Shown: positions 15,171 to 23,746 of the stretch, in pieces
Numbering within the stretch: position 1 is the stretch's first letter
Layout of the letters: each line of letters opens with the position of its first letter
Source: Bog-532 sp965277615
Lineage (GTDB): Bacteria; Actinomycetota; Actinomycetes; Streptosporangiales; Streptosporangiaceae
Assembly (NCBI GenBank): GCA_965277615.1
Contig: CBDIDG010000004.1
Location: 682,001-746,000 of the forward strand
DNA length: 64,000 bases
Direction of reading: 5' to 3'
Notes under the pieces: model-generated
Told to the model about the DNA's origin: nothing
Seen by the model: only the letters and a program-made list of their open reading frames with translations
Database searches by the model: none
Position numbers and translations under genes: made by a program

Positions 15171-17324
15171 TCACGTCGGCTCCTTGATCGCGGCGGGCAC
15201 GGTCGTCCGCGGCCCGGCAGCGGTGAGCTGAATCACGGCGTCGACGGCGCACACGCCCTCGCCGAGGGGGCCGACGATCACCGGATTGACGTCGAGCGCC
15301 GCGATGACATCCCGATGCGCCGCGACGAGGCGGGACAGCGCGGCGAGCGCGTCGGCCAAGGCCTCCCGGTCTGCCGCCGGCCGGCCGCGCTGGCCGTCGA
15401 GTACGGCAGCGCCGCGCAGCGACCCGATCAGCTCGGACGCTGCCGCCGGGAGCAGCGGTGCGGGCGCGAGCACGCTGTCTTGCATGAGTTCGGCGAAGAT
15501 GCCGCCCATGCCGATCATGACCATGGGCCCGAGCTGCTCGTCGACAATGCCACCCATGATCATCTCCACGCCGGCCGGGCGCATCTCCTCGACGAGGAAG
15601 CCAGTGAGATCCGGCATGCCCTTCTTGCGCAGCATCTCCTCGGCCGCGGCCGCAGCCTCAAGCGGGGATACGCAGCCGAGGGCCACCCCTCCCGCATCGG
15701 TCTTGTGGATGAGGTCGGGCGCCTGTGCCTTGACGGCCACCGGGCATCCAATCTCCCTGGCCGACTCGGCGACCTCCCGGGGCGTGGTGACGACCCGGCC
15801 CCGCGGGACCGGGATCGACCATGCGGCCAGCAGCTGCTTGGCCTGGAATTCCGACAGCCCGGCCGACCCGGCGGTGACCGTGGGCAGGCGGGTACCGGAT
15901 GGCCGGGCGACGGCATCGGTCACCCCGCCCGTCACCGGCGCGGCGCGCCGCCGCAGCAGACGGCCAAGCACCTGCGCAGCCCGCCGGCTGCTGGGATACC
16001 AAGGCACCCCGGCAGCGCCCAGCAGTCGGCGGTTCTCCGGCGTCGGGTCCGTGTAAGCGTAGACGACAACCGGTTTGCCCGACACCGCCAGCGCCGCGTT
16101 CAGCTCGCCGGACGCGCCGAGAAACCGGTCCGTCGCGCCCAGGGTGCTGACCACCACCACGGCATCGGTCTCGTCGCTGCCGAGCAGCGTGGTGAGGGGC
16201 GCGATCAAGCTGGCCGGTCCCTGGAGAATCTGCGCCGTGGTGTCAACGGGATTTACCGGTATGGCGAGCGCTGGAAGCAGCGGACGCAGTTGCCGCTGCA
16301 GTCCGGCGCTGAGCTGGGGCACGGTCATTCCGTACTGCTGAACGGCGTCCGCCATCCAGATGCCCGCGCCGCCCGACGTCGTGAGGATCGCCACCCGGTT
16401 TCCGCCGGGCTCGGTGCGACGAGCGAAAGCGGCGCCGATATCGACCAGTTCCTGCTGGTCCTCGGCCTCAAGGATGCCCAGGTGCTTGAACAGTGCGCTG
16501 TAGCGGGCGGCGTCGCCGGCCAGGTGAGCGGTGTGAGTCATCGCGGCACGACGCCCGGCGTCGGACTTGCCGATCTTGGACACCACGAGCGTTTTGCCGC
16601 GGGCGGCGGCGGCGCGGGCGAGCTCGGCGAGCCGGTCCGGCCGGGAGAAGCCCTCGACGAGCAGCAGAACGACGGCCGTCTCGTCGTCGTCGAGCAGATA
16701 GTCAGCGCATTGGAGGACATCGACGTCCACCTCGTTGCCGGTCGAGATGACGTGCCCGCACTCGAGACCGCGACGGTGCAGGTCGTCGAGAAGCGCCAGC
16801 CCCAGCCCCCCACTCTGCGCGACAACAGCGACCGGCCCCGGTGACAGGCCCTTCGGCCATCGCACGGGTTCCAGCACCGGGCTGAAACACGCAGCCACTG
16901 AGCGCCGCAGGTTCACGAACCCGTTCGTGTTCGGTCCCAGAACCGGCGCGCCGAACTCGGCGACCGCGCGGGCCAGGTCGGCCTGCAGCGGGCCGGCGGC
17001 GCTGTCTTCGGCGAAACCGGCCGCGATAACCAGCGCCGCACGTGCACCTGCAGCTGTGCACTCATCCAACGCGGCTGGAACCGCGGCTGCGCCGAGCGAG
17101 ATTATCGCGAGGTCGACCGGGTGCCCGATATCGCCGATGCGCGGGATGGCAGAAACGCCGCAGATGATCCCACTCGATCGGCTGACCGGATACACGGCGC
17201 CGTCATAGCCGAGCCTGAGCAGGTTCCTGACCATTCGGCCGCCAGGCTTGCCGACATCGGCCGAAGCGCCGATTACTGCGACAGAGCGTGGCGAAAAGAG
17301 CGTCGCCAGCCGATGGTCCGCCAT
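15171..17324 (-). CDS. NDP-forming acyl-CoA synthetase (ADP-forming type)
   Basis: This 717-residue single-chain enzyme has a CoA-binding domain (1-130: FSPRSVAVIGASADVGKPGGRMVRNLL), two succinyl-CoA-ligase-like domains (about 140-450, with the TSGGAGIWMAD loop), and an ATP-grasp domain (about 490-700: LSEFQAKQLLAAWSIPVPRG, VAVKAQAPDLIHKTDAGGVALG). The phosphohistidine loop should be within the middle domains. It has no GNAT domain, unlike Pat-type proteins. Probable role: interconverting an organic acid and its CoA ester with ATP/ADP, as in feruloyl-CoA synthetase (Fcs of the NDP type). An operator-like site lies 13 bases upstream of the start and no Shine-Dalgarno sequence is obvious. Confidence 0.9.
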   Translation of the reverse strand: MADHRLATLFSPRSVAVIGASADVGKPGGRMVRNLLRLGYDGAVYPVSRSSGIICGVSAIPRIGDIGHPVDLAIISLGAAAVPAALDECTAAGARAALVIAAGFAEDSAAGPLQADLARAVAEFGAPVLGPNTNGFVNLRRSVAACFSPVLEPVRWPKGLSPGPVAVVAQSGGLGLALLDDLHRRGLECGHVISTGNEVDVDVLQCADYLLDDDETAVVLLLVEGFSRPDRLAELARAAAARGKTLVVSKIGKSDAGRRAAMTHTAHLAGDAARYSALFKHLGILEAEDQQELVDIGAAFARRTEPGGNRVAILTTSGGAGIWMADAVQQYGMTVPQLSAGLQRQLRPLLPALAIPVNPVDTTAQILQGPASLIAPLTTLLGSDETDAVVVVSTLGATDRFLGASGELNAALAVSGKPVVVYAYTDPTPENRRLLGAAGVPWYPSSRRAAQVLGRLLRRRAAPVTGGVTDAVARPSGTRLPTVTAGSAGLSEFQAKQLLAAWSIPVPRGRVVTTPREVAESAREIGCPVAVKAQAPDLIHKTDAGGVALGCVSPLEAAAAAEEMLRKKGMPDLTGFLVEEMRPAGVEMIMGGIVDEQLGPMVMIGMGGIFAELMQDSVLAPAPLLPAAASELIGSLRGAAVLDGQRGRPAADREALADALAALSRLVAAHRDVIAALDVNPVIVGPLGEGVCAVDAVIQLTAAGPRTTVPAAIKEPT

Positions 17325-17335
17325 TTGGAGCAGTG

Positions 17336-17347
17336 TATAGTCTATCG
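17336..17347. promoter_or_regulatory. ATAGACTAT-type operator, copy 1
   Basis: TATAGTCTATCG contains the perfect 9-bp palindrome ATAG-T-CTAT (17337-17345), 13 bases before the start of the NDP-forming CoA ligase gene. It is one of seven related AT-rich elements at promoters between 17.3 and 37.6 kb. Confidence 0.65.
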
Positions 17348-17439
17348 AAAGTGCGGAGCAAGCCCGCAGGCGGTGTCCCTCGAAGGGCAGGCGGGGTGAT
17401 CGGCCCGCTGGGAGCGGGGTCGAAACGGCTCGGGCAGGG

Positions 17440-18105
17440 CTACTCGGTCAGCTGCAACAGGTAATCGCGTGAGGCAGTGAGATGCTGCTCGAGAAGCTCG
17501 CCCAGGCGCTCCAGATCGCCGGTGCAGAAAGCATCGACGATGTGCAGATGCTCCCGCGCGGCCGCCGCGGCCACGCTCTCATCGGACGTCAGGACAGCGC
17601 GGTAGCGATCCGAATGCGCCCACAGCCCGTCCAGCAGGCGCACGAGTACCTTGTTGCCTGACGCGGCGTAAATGATGCGGTGCAACCTGCGATTTCGCTC
17701 GACCTGCTCAAGATGGCTGAGGCCAGGGTCGTCCCAGGCAAGCTCGCGCGCGGCCTGCTTGTCCGCCTCGGTGGCAAGTTTCGCCCCCAGACGCGCTGCC
17801 ATAGGGTCCAAGACGATACGCACCGCATACAACTCGGTCAGTTCCCTCGAGGACAGCTCCGGCACCCGGACTACGTGGTGCTTCTCCTGAACCACCAGGC
17901 CCTCGGTCTCAAGTCGGCGGACAGCCTCGCGCACTGGCGTCGTCGAGAGCCCGAGCTCCGCGGCTAGCGCTTCCTGGGCCAGCCGCGAGCCGGGCTTCAG
18001 GCTGCCGCTGAGCACGCGGTCCCGCAGCCCGTTATAGGCCGCGTCCGCCTTGGTCGACCAGGTGCTCGGCACGATTGCGGCGGATCTACCATCCGGAACA
18101 GTCAC
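17440..18105 (-). CDS. GntR-family regulator, FCD subfamily
   Basis: This 221-residue regulator has an N-terminal winged helix (about 17-85: AYNGLRDRVLSGSLKPGSRL, LSTTPVREAVRRLETEGLV) and an all-helical C-terminal FCD domain (about 95-215). Metal/ligand residues lie in ELTELYAVRIVLDPMAARL, NRRLHRIIYAASGN and AAAREHLHIVDAF, where the Asp and His positions of the FCD metal site appear. FCD regulators usually sense carboxylic acids. The gene uses GTG 18105 and has an ATAGACTAT-like element 6-19 bases upstream, which suggests autoregulation. It is the best candidate to control the whole 14-38 kb cluster. Confidence 0.92.
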   Translation of the reverse strand: MTVPDGRSAAIVPSTWSTKADAAYNGLRDRVLSGSLKPGSRLAQEALAAELGLSTTPVREAVRRLETEGLVVQEKHHVVRVPELSSRELTELYAVRIVLDPMAARLGAKLATEADKQAARELAWDDPGLSHLEQVERNRRLHRIIYAASGNKVLVRLLDGLWAHSDRYRAVLTSDESVAAAAAREHLHIVDAFCTGDLERLGELLEQHLTASRDYLLQLTE

Positions 18106-18107
18106 AA

Positions 18108-18124
18108 TATTGACTATACGATAG
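18108..18124. promoter_or_regulatory. ATAGACTAT-type operator, copy 2 (gntR promoter)
   Basis: ATTGACTATACGATAG, directly upstream of the gntR start, differs from the common ATAGACTATAC by one base and also forms CTAT-ACG-ATAG. It is the likely autoregulatory site of the GntR/FCD protein. Confidence 0.6.
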
Positions 18125-18180
18125 GCGGACTTCAGTTTTTCTTACCGATGACCCGAAGGTTTGCCCGTCATCTCGCCGTG

Positions 18181-19257
18181 TCAGGTCGGCTCGTAGATCG
18201 ACGGGGCGGCTTCGGCAGGGTCAGGGAAGCCCGCATGGTGGATCCGCGCGATCGCCGTGATGTCGTTCTCGTCCAGCTGTCCGGCATCAGAGGCTCGCGC
18301 TGCCTGCTCGACGTGCGCCGCCTCGGAGAACCCGCCGATCACCGTGGTGACCGCCGGGAGGCCGAGCACATAACGGTATGCCGCCTCCTCGATCGGCTGA
18401 CCGGGCCGGCCGAGGAACGCGAAGCGCCGGCCGCGCAGCCGTTCCGGCTCGAACAGGTTCGGGTGCCAGGTGAAGTAGCCGCCGGAGAGCGGATGCCTGC
18501 CCGCGGCGCCCTTATTCAGGACCGCGGCCGATAGGGCGCCACCGGCCAGCGGCCGGATTGCCGCGACTGCGACCCCGCGAACAGCGGCGGAGTCGATAAG
18601 GCCGGTGTAGGACTCTTCAGCAGGCACGCCCGGGACCGGCTCAGCTAGCCCCGCAGTAGGATTCGCGAGGTTGTACCACACGTTGATCAAACTGAACTGG
18701 CCGCTGTCGAGCACCGTCGCGACGGACCCGGGTGTTGCCCGCTCGCACGCAGCGCCCAGGTACCGTACCTTCCCGGCCTCCCGGACGCGCATGAGCCCGT
18801 CGAGGACATCACCGAGGACATCGTCGGGGGTCAGCGGCGTCCAGGGCATCCGGACTTTGGGGCTGCGGGCCGGACGGCACGGATTATGCAGCACCAGGAT
18901 GTCGATATGATCGCGGCGCAGTCTGGTGAGGCTGTCCTCGACGCTTTCCACCACACGGTCCGCAACACGGTCGAGGTAGAGGTCCAGGTCTTCCGGCATG
19001 ATCTCGACCTTGGTCATGATCAGCGCGTCCGCGCCGTCGCCGAGCTCACGTAGCACACGTCCGAGGTTGACCTCAGCCAGTCCCTTGCCGTAGTCCGGCG
19101 AGGTATCGAAGAGGTTCACGCCGAACTCGAGCGCGCGGCCCACCACGGCCCGCTGCTCGGCGGCATTGCCATACACCAGCGCGCCGGCCGTGTCGCCGGT
19201 GCCGAACGTGACTTCGGACAAACACACACCGGTCGTGCCAAGCTCGCGGTAACGCAA
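18181..19257 (-). CDS. Aldo/keto reductase
   Basis: This 358-residue NADPH-dependent oxidoreductase has the AKR tetrad: Asp and Tyr in FDTSPDYGKGLAE, Lys in IMTKVEI and His in LVLHNP. TVIGGFSEAAHVEQA near the C-terminus is the cofactor phosphate-binding region. It is slightly longer than the usual 310-330 residues. The start is TTG 19257, supported by AGGAGG about ten bases upstream. It sits downstream of the Rieske oxygenase and the 78-residue protein, so it may reduce or oxidise a carbonyl made by the oxygenase or the side-chain route. Confidence 0.9.
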   Translation of the reverse strand: MRYRELGTTGVCLSEVTFGTGDTAGALVYGNAAEQRAVVGRALEFGVNLFDTSPDYGKGLAEVNLGRVLRELGDGADALIMTKVEIMPEDLDLYLDRVADRVVESVEDSLTRLRRDHIDILVLHNPCRPARSPKVRMPWTPLTPDDVLGDVLDGLMRVREAGKVRYLGAACERATPGSVATVLDSGQFSLINVWYNLANPTAGLAEPVPGVPAEESYTGLIDSAAVRGVAVAAIRPLAGGALSAAVLNKGAAGRHPLSGGYFTWHPNLFEPERLRGRRFAFLGRPGQPIEEAAYRYVLGLPAVTTVIGGFSEAAHVEQAARASDAGQLDENDITAIARIHHAGFPDPAEAAPSIYEPT

Positions 19258-19341
19258 GACGCAGCCTCCTGCGGGCCGAGGTAATACCGGGGATGCGGCG
19301 CCAGGCCGTCAGGCGGGCGCCGAGCGATCCAGGCGACGGGC

Positions 19342-19578
19342 TCAGAGTTCTGAATGTTCGGCCAACTGCACCTCACCCTCGGCGAGGTAGTCGACGGGGC
19401 GCACCTCCACACCGAGAACGAGGGCCGGCAGGCCGTAGCCGACCTCGCGGCTCTTGGTTCGCCGCACCTGGTCGTAGTCGGCGACGCTAATGAACAGGGC
19501 AGGAGTTTCCAGTCCAGCCGCATGGGCCGCGGCGAGAGCGCCGCGCGCGTTGTCCAGGAGAATCGCGAGTGATGCCAT
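19342..19578 (-). CDS. Small conserved-looking protein of unknown function
   Basis: This 78-residue protein lies 12 bases after the Rieske oxygenase gene on the same strand and before the AKR gene. The sequence (MASLAILLDNARGALAAAHAAG, then a more polar part ending EVQLAEHSEL) has no Cys cluster, so it is not a ferredoxin. It shows no membrane segment. Base composition and position suggest a real gene in the oxygenase operon, perhaps an accessory or stability factor. I recognise no family. Confidence 0.55.
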   Translation of the reverse strand: MASLAILLDNARGALAAAHAAGLETPALFISVADYDQVRRTKSREVGYGLPALVLGVEVRPVDYLAEGEVQLAEHSEL

Positions 19579-19590
19579 GTTGGGCCCCGC

Positions 19591-20880
19591 TTACGGCTTA
19601 CTGGACTTCTGGGCGAAGCCAACGGTGCTCGCCGGAGTACCGACATCAATGAGGCGCTCCTCGGCCCGGATCTCGTCGTAGGCGAAGTCGGCGTTCAGGG
19701 CGGGCGGGATTTTCTCGCTGCCGGTGTTCCGCGCGGCGTCGAGCATTATCCGCCGCATTCGGATGCAGGCCAGGTCAGACGAGCCAAGATGCTCGCGGGA
19801 CCGGTCGAACAGCGGGCCCATGCTTTCCTGCACGGCAAAGTCTTCAAGCTGCGCCTTGCCGTACAAGCCGGTGAAGGAAGTACCGTCCATCATCGCCGCG
19901 CGGTCCTGCTTCCACCAGGTGCCGAACGTGCGGCCGGCGATCCCGCCCTCTTCATCGAGGTTCTCGACGCCGGCCCATTCGGCGATCTGCAGACGCTCGG
20001 CGTCGGTGATCACGGCGTCGCCGCTGCGGTGGTGCACGAAGTAGAACATCGTGTGGTAATCGTCGATTGGCACGAATGCCTGCTGGAAGTACCAGCCCTC
20101 CGGCGCAGGAAAGAGTCCCCACATCGGTGCGACGAAATGGGAGCTGCGCACGAATGTAACCTGGTCGCCGTGGTGAGTGGCTTTGCGGACCGCTGCGTAC
20201 CAGAAGCCGTAAGGCGTGTTCTGGATCTCCAGCTTCGGGTGCCCGTCGACAACGATCTCCGAGAGCAGGCCGCCGCCGCCGGTGTAGGCCTCGTTGTCGA
20301 CGGCAAGCCGGCCGACGAGGTCTCGGTGCAGGAAGCCGATATGCGCCGAGTCGAGGACGCCCTCCAGGGCCTGCGCCCAATTGCAGCGCTCCAGCACACG
20401 CAGTGTGAAAACCTGCTCAGGCCGCTTGCGGGTCCAGTCGAAGTCGGGGAAACGAGGCTCCTTGCCCGGGTCGCCGATGTAGGTCCAGATGAGGCCGCCG
20501 GCCTCGCGGACGGGAAATGCGACGTGCCGGATGTGGTCCTTGAACGTGCTGTCATCGGGCTCTGACGGAGTATCGACGATCCTGCCCGCAGTATCGATCC
20601 GCCAGCCGTGATAAATGCACTGCAGAGCACAGTTATCGTTGCGAGCCAGGGCCAGCGAGGCACCGCGGTGCGGGCAGAACTCGTCAAGCACCCCGACGGC
20701 GCCGTTACTGTCCCGGAATGCGACGAGCCGCTCGCCCAGGAGCTGCGCCCGGCGCGGCGCGCCGTCGGCCACGAGATCCTGGCTGCGGAACAGCGGTAGC
20801 CAGTATTGCCGCATCAGAGCACCCATCGGTGCACCGTTCTCGACCCGGGTGAGCAGTTCGTTGTCTTCCTTGTTGAGCAT
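19591..20880 (-). CDS. Rieske non-heme iron oxygenase, alpha subunit
   Basis: This 429-residue protein has a Rieske [2Fe-2S] site with Cys69 and His71 (FCPHRGASLA) and Cys88 and His91 (QCIYHGW). The mononuclear iron motif is DSAHIGFLH (Asp-x2-His-x4-His) near residue 180. The N-terminus MLNKEDNELLTRV and the size are typical of phthalate-4,5-dioxygenase/VanA-type oxygenases that hydroxylate or O-demethylate aromatic acids. No dedicated reductase or ferredoxin gene is nearby. The start has GGAGGG just upstream. A TATAGACTTT element lies 68 bases upstream in the gap after the acyl-CoA ligase gene. Confidence 0.93.
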   Translation of the reverse strand: MLNKEDNELLTRVENGAPMGALMRQYWLPLFRSQDLVADGAPRRAQLLGERLVAFRDSNGAVGVLDEFCPHRGASLALARNDNCALQCIYHGWRIDTAGRIVDTPSEPDDSTFKDHIRHVAFPVREAGGLIWTYIGDPGKEPRFPDFDWTRKRPEQVFTLRVLERCNWAQALEGVLDSAHIGFLHRDLVGRLAVDNEAYTGGGGLLSEIVVDGHPKLEIQNTPYGFWYAAVRKATHHGDQVTFVRSSHFVAPMWGLFPAPEGWYFQQAFVPIDDYHTMFYFVHHRSGDAVITDAERLQIAEWAGVENLDEEGGIAGRTFGTWWKQDRAAMMDGTSFTGLYGKAQLEDFAVQESMGPLFDRSREHLGSSDLACIRMRRIMLDAARNTGSEKIPPALNADFAYDEIRAEERLIDVGTPASTVGFAQKSSKP

Positions 20881-20947
20881 CCGGCCCTCCGATCAGGCGC
20901 GCACACCACGGTCATACGTTCTGACCGCGGTAAACGAACTGTATGGA

Positions 20948-20958
20948 TTATAGACTTT
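20948..20958. promoter_or_regulatory. ATAGACTAT-type operator, copy 3
   Basis: TTATAGACTTT has one mismatch to ATAGACTAT. It lies in the 99-base gap upstream of the Rieske oxygenase gene, so that operon may have its own regulated promoter. Confidence 0.5.
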
Positions 20959-20979
20959 GGTCAAGTTAGCCGCTTCCCC

Positions 20980-22563
20980 TCAGGCACTGGCGGCCGCCGT
21001 GACCAGACCGGCGCGCGTGACCGTCAGCCCGTGCCTCTCGCGATCCCACGTCCCCGACCCGTTCCCGCGCTCACGCAACTGGTACTTCTGCACGCGCGTG
21101 CTCGCGGTCTTGGGGAGTGCCTCGACGAGCTCGAAGTACCGCGGGACGGCGAAGTGCGGCAGGTTCTCGGCGCAGTGGCGCAGCAGGGCCGTGAAGTCAA
21201 TCTGGGCGCCGGGCTTGGGAACGATCCAGACCTTCACGTCGTCGTCCACGTCGGCGTCTGACCGGTCGGGTACGCATGCGGCCTCGGCCACGCCGGGAAA
21301 CACTGCCACCTGGGACTCCACCTCGAAGGAGGAGATGTTCTCTCCCCGCCGCCGCAAGGAGTCCTTGACCCGGTCGACGTAGAAATAGTTACCGTCCGCG
21401 TCTCGGCGCAGCAGGTCGCCGGTGTGAAACCAGCCGTTGCGCCAGGCCGTGGCGGTCGCGGCGGGGTCGTTGACGTAACCGAGGCTGATCATCCACGGCT
21501 TGCTGGTACGCACCATGATCTGACCAACTTCGCCGACCGGTACCTCCACGTCATTCTCATCGACGAGCCGGATCTCGAAGCCCTCCCTGGGACGGCCGCA
21601 GTAGCCGGGGACGAGCGGCTGACCTGGCACGCGGCAGAGCGGCCCGGGCACCTCGGTGGCGCCGTAGCCAGTAGTGATCTCCGGGATGCCGAAACGCTCC
21701 TGGAAAGCTGTGATGTCGGCCGGCAGCGGTGCGGCCATCATCAGCCGTACGCGGTGCTCTCTGTCGGCCGGCCGGGCCGGCTGCCGCAGCAGGTAGGGCA
21801 CCATGGTGCTGAGCAGGAACGCGAAGGTGGCGCCGGTGTCCCGCGCGACCTCCCAATATTTGTCCAGCGCCGGGCGGGCGCGCACCGCGATGCCAGCCCG
21901 CGCCGCGACGGCACCCACCATGAAGTACATGGCGGCGTAGTGGAACAACGGCAGGTCCAGCAGGGCGACGTCGCCGACCGTGCCGCCCCAGGCGCCGACC
22001 AGCCCGGTGCCAGAGACGTAGACCTGGTGATAGCTGTTGGCCGAGAGCTTCGACGGGCCGGTCGTGCCGGATGTCAGGATCAGCGCAAAGGGATCCCAGA
22101 GCTGGATCGGGCGGTCGAGGTCTGGAGCGCCGGTGTCGGTGCCGTGCAGAACGTCAACGGCCAGCAACCGGGCACCGCAGAGATCGACCGCCTCGAGTGG
22201 CCGGCCGTGAGCCGCATCGGAGATAATCGCCACGGGTTGACCGACGGCGAGGACGTGGGCGAGCGAAGCGCCGTGAAAGGCCAGGTTGATCGGCACAAGC
22301 ACGGCACCGAGCGCGTTCACGCCCCACCAGGCGCGCACGAAATCCGGGCCGTTCGGCAGGAAGATCGCGACTCGATCGCCCTGCCTCACTCCGGCGCGGC
22401 GAAGGGAGTTGGCCGCCGCGTACACCTCGTGCACTACCTGCTGCCTGGTCCAGCACAGCCCGTCCTCGAAGGTGATCGCCACCTCGTCAGGTGCCTCGCT
22501 CGCGTTACGCTCAAGCAGGTACCGGATGATCGCGTTCCCGGGTTCTGGGAGGTCGCCGCTCAC
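20980..22563 (-). CDS. AMP-forming acyl-CoA ligase (CaiC-like)
   Basis: This 527-residue ANL-superfamily adenylating enzyme has P-loop ILTSGTTGPSKLS, A5 motif TGYGATEVPG, hinge/A8 region FYVDRVKDSLRRRGENISSFEVE, and the C-terminal catalytic Lys region TASTRVQKYQL. It activates a carboxylic acid with ATP and CoA. It is the most distal gene of the operon that starts at 27554, and its start overlaps the thiolase gene by 53 bases. It is close in sequence to the ligase at 32622-34247. Likely role: CoA activation of the pathway substrate. Confidence 0.92.
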   Translation of the reverse strand: MSGDLPEPGNAIIRYLLERNASEAPDEVAITFEDGLCWTRQQVVHEVYAAANSLRRAGVRQGDRVAIFLPNGPDFVRAWWGVNALGAVLVPINLAFHGASLAHVLAVGQPVAIISDAAHGRPLEAVDLCGARLLAVDVLHGTDTGAPDLDRPIQLWDPFALILTSGTTGPSKLSANSYHQVYVSGTGLVGAWGGTVGDVALLDLPLFHYAAMYFMVGAVAARAGIAVRARPALDKYWEVARDTGATFAFLLSTMVPYLLRQPARPADREHRVRLMMAAPLPADITAFQERFGIPEITTGYGATEVPGPLCRVPGQPLVPGYCGRPREGFEIRLVDENDVEVPVGEVGQIMVRTSKPWMISLGYVNDPAATATAWRNGWFHTGDLLRRDADGNYFYVDRVKDSLRRRGENISSFEVESQVAVFPGVAEAACVPDRSDADVDDDVKVWIVPKPGAQIDFTALLRHCAENLPHFAVPRYFELVEALPKTASTRVQKYQLRERGNGSGTWDRERHGLTVTRAGLVTAAASA

Positions 22564-23746
22564 GTGATAACCGCATCCTTCCGAGGATCGCCGCGCTGGT
22601 CGGCACGCCGGCGCCCGCCGTCACCAGCACGTGTTCAATGCCGTCGACCTGATTGACGGAGTCGCCGCGAACCTGGCGGACCGCCTCGGTGATGCCGTTC
22701 ATGCCGTGCAGGTACCCCTCGCCGAGCTGGCCGCCGTGCGTGTTCAGTGGCAGGCTCCCCTTCATGGCGATCTCGCCGGCCCGGATGAAGTCCGCCGCCT
22801 GTCCCGGGCCGCAGAACCCGAACGCCTCCAACTGCGGCAGCACGTACGGGGTGAAGTGGTCATAGATCATAGCGGCGCCGATGTCCGCCGGCTGAAGCTC
22901 AGCCACCCCATAGAGCTGCCGAGCGACGGCCGCCGCCTCCGGAAGCTGGGCGTCGAGGGGTGACGGGCGGTAGAAGCTCGTCATCTCATGCTGATCGGCC
23001 GCCGAGCCCTGCGCTGCGGCGCGGATCAGCACCGGCGGCCGCCTCAGGTCACGGGCGCGCTCCGGCGTCGTCACCACGACCGCGACACCGCCATCGCTCT
23101 CCTGGCAGCAGTCGAGCAGGCGCAGCGGCTCGACGATCCAACGTGAACTCTGGTGTTCCTCGAGCGTGATCGGCTGCTGGTAGAACCAGGCGCGCGGGTT
23201 GTTCGCCGCGTGCTGCCGCGAGAGCACGCTCACGAGGCCGAAGTCCGTACTTGTCGCGCCGTACTCGTGCATGTACCGGCTGGCGAACAGCGCCGCGTAC
23301 GCGGCGGGCGTGCGAATGCCCAGCGGCGCGTACCAGCTGCGTCCGACTTCCTCGGCGTGGGCCGGGCCCGTGACGGCTCCGGCCTTGGTGCCAGCGCGCG
23401 AGCCGGAGCGCATGTTGAGCGCGCGATAGACCACCACCACCGTAGCGGCGCCGGTGGCCACCGCCATGACGGCCTGGTGCAACACCCCGCAAGCCGCGCC
23501 GCCGCCGTAGGGGACGCGGCTGAAGAACGTCAGCTCGCCCAGGCCGAGCGCGCGGCTGACCTGGATCTCCGGACTGGTGTCGTAAGTGAAGGTAGTCAGG
23601 CCGTCGACGGCGTCGGGCCCGAGCCCGGCATCAGCGAGCGCGGCCGAGACCGCCTCAACCGCGAGGCGCAACTCGGTGCGTCCGGACTTCTTGGAGAACT
23701 CGGTCTGCCCGATGCCGACGACCGCGGCCGCGTCGCGCACGGTCAT
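22511..23746 (-). CDS. Thiolase-like (SCP2/lipid-transfer type) enzyme
   Basis: This 411-residue thiolase-fold protein begins AAVVGIGQTEFSKKSGRTELRLAVEAVSAAL. It has GGGAACGVLHQAVMAVATG at the position of the nucleophile loop and PLNTHGGQLGEGYLHGMNG near the C-terminus (the conserved NxxGG). These are hallmarks of the SCP2-type thiolases that work with a DUF35 partner, such as Ltp2, which acts as a retro-aldolase in steroid side-chain removal. Two genes upstream is a DUF35 protein. ATG 23746 overlaps the preceding stop by 4 bases. Confidence 0.9.
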   Translation of the reverse strand: MTVRDAAAVVGIGQTEFSKKSGRTELRLAVEAVSAALADAGLGPDAVDGLTTFTYDTSPEIQVSRALGLGELTFFSRVPYGGGAACGVLHQAVMAVATGAATVVVVYRALNMRSGSRAGTKAGAVTGPAHAEEVGRSWYAPLGIRTPAAYAALFASRYMHEYGATSTDFGLVSVLSRQHAANNPRAWFYQQPITLEEHQSSRWIVEPLRLLDCCQESDGGVAVVVTTPERARDLRRPPVLIRAAAQGSAADQHEMTSFYRPSPLDAQLPEAAAVARQLYGVAELQPADIGAAMIYDHFTPYVLPQLEAFGFCGPGQAADFIRAGEIAMKGSLPLNTHGGQLGEGYLHGMNGITEAVRQVRGDSVNQVDGIEHVLVTAGAGVPTSAAILGRMRLSRERRPPRTRERDHPVPA

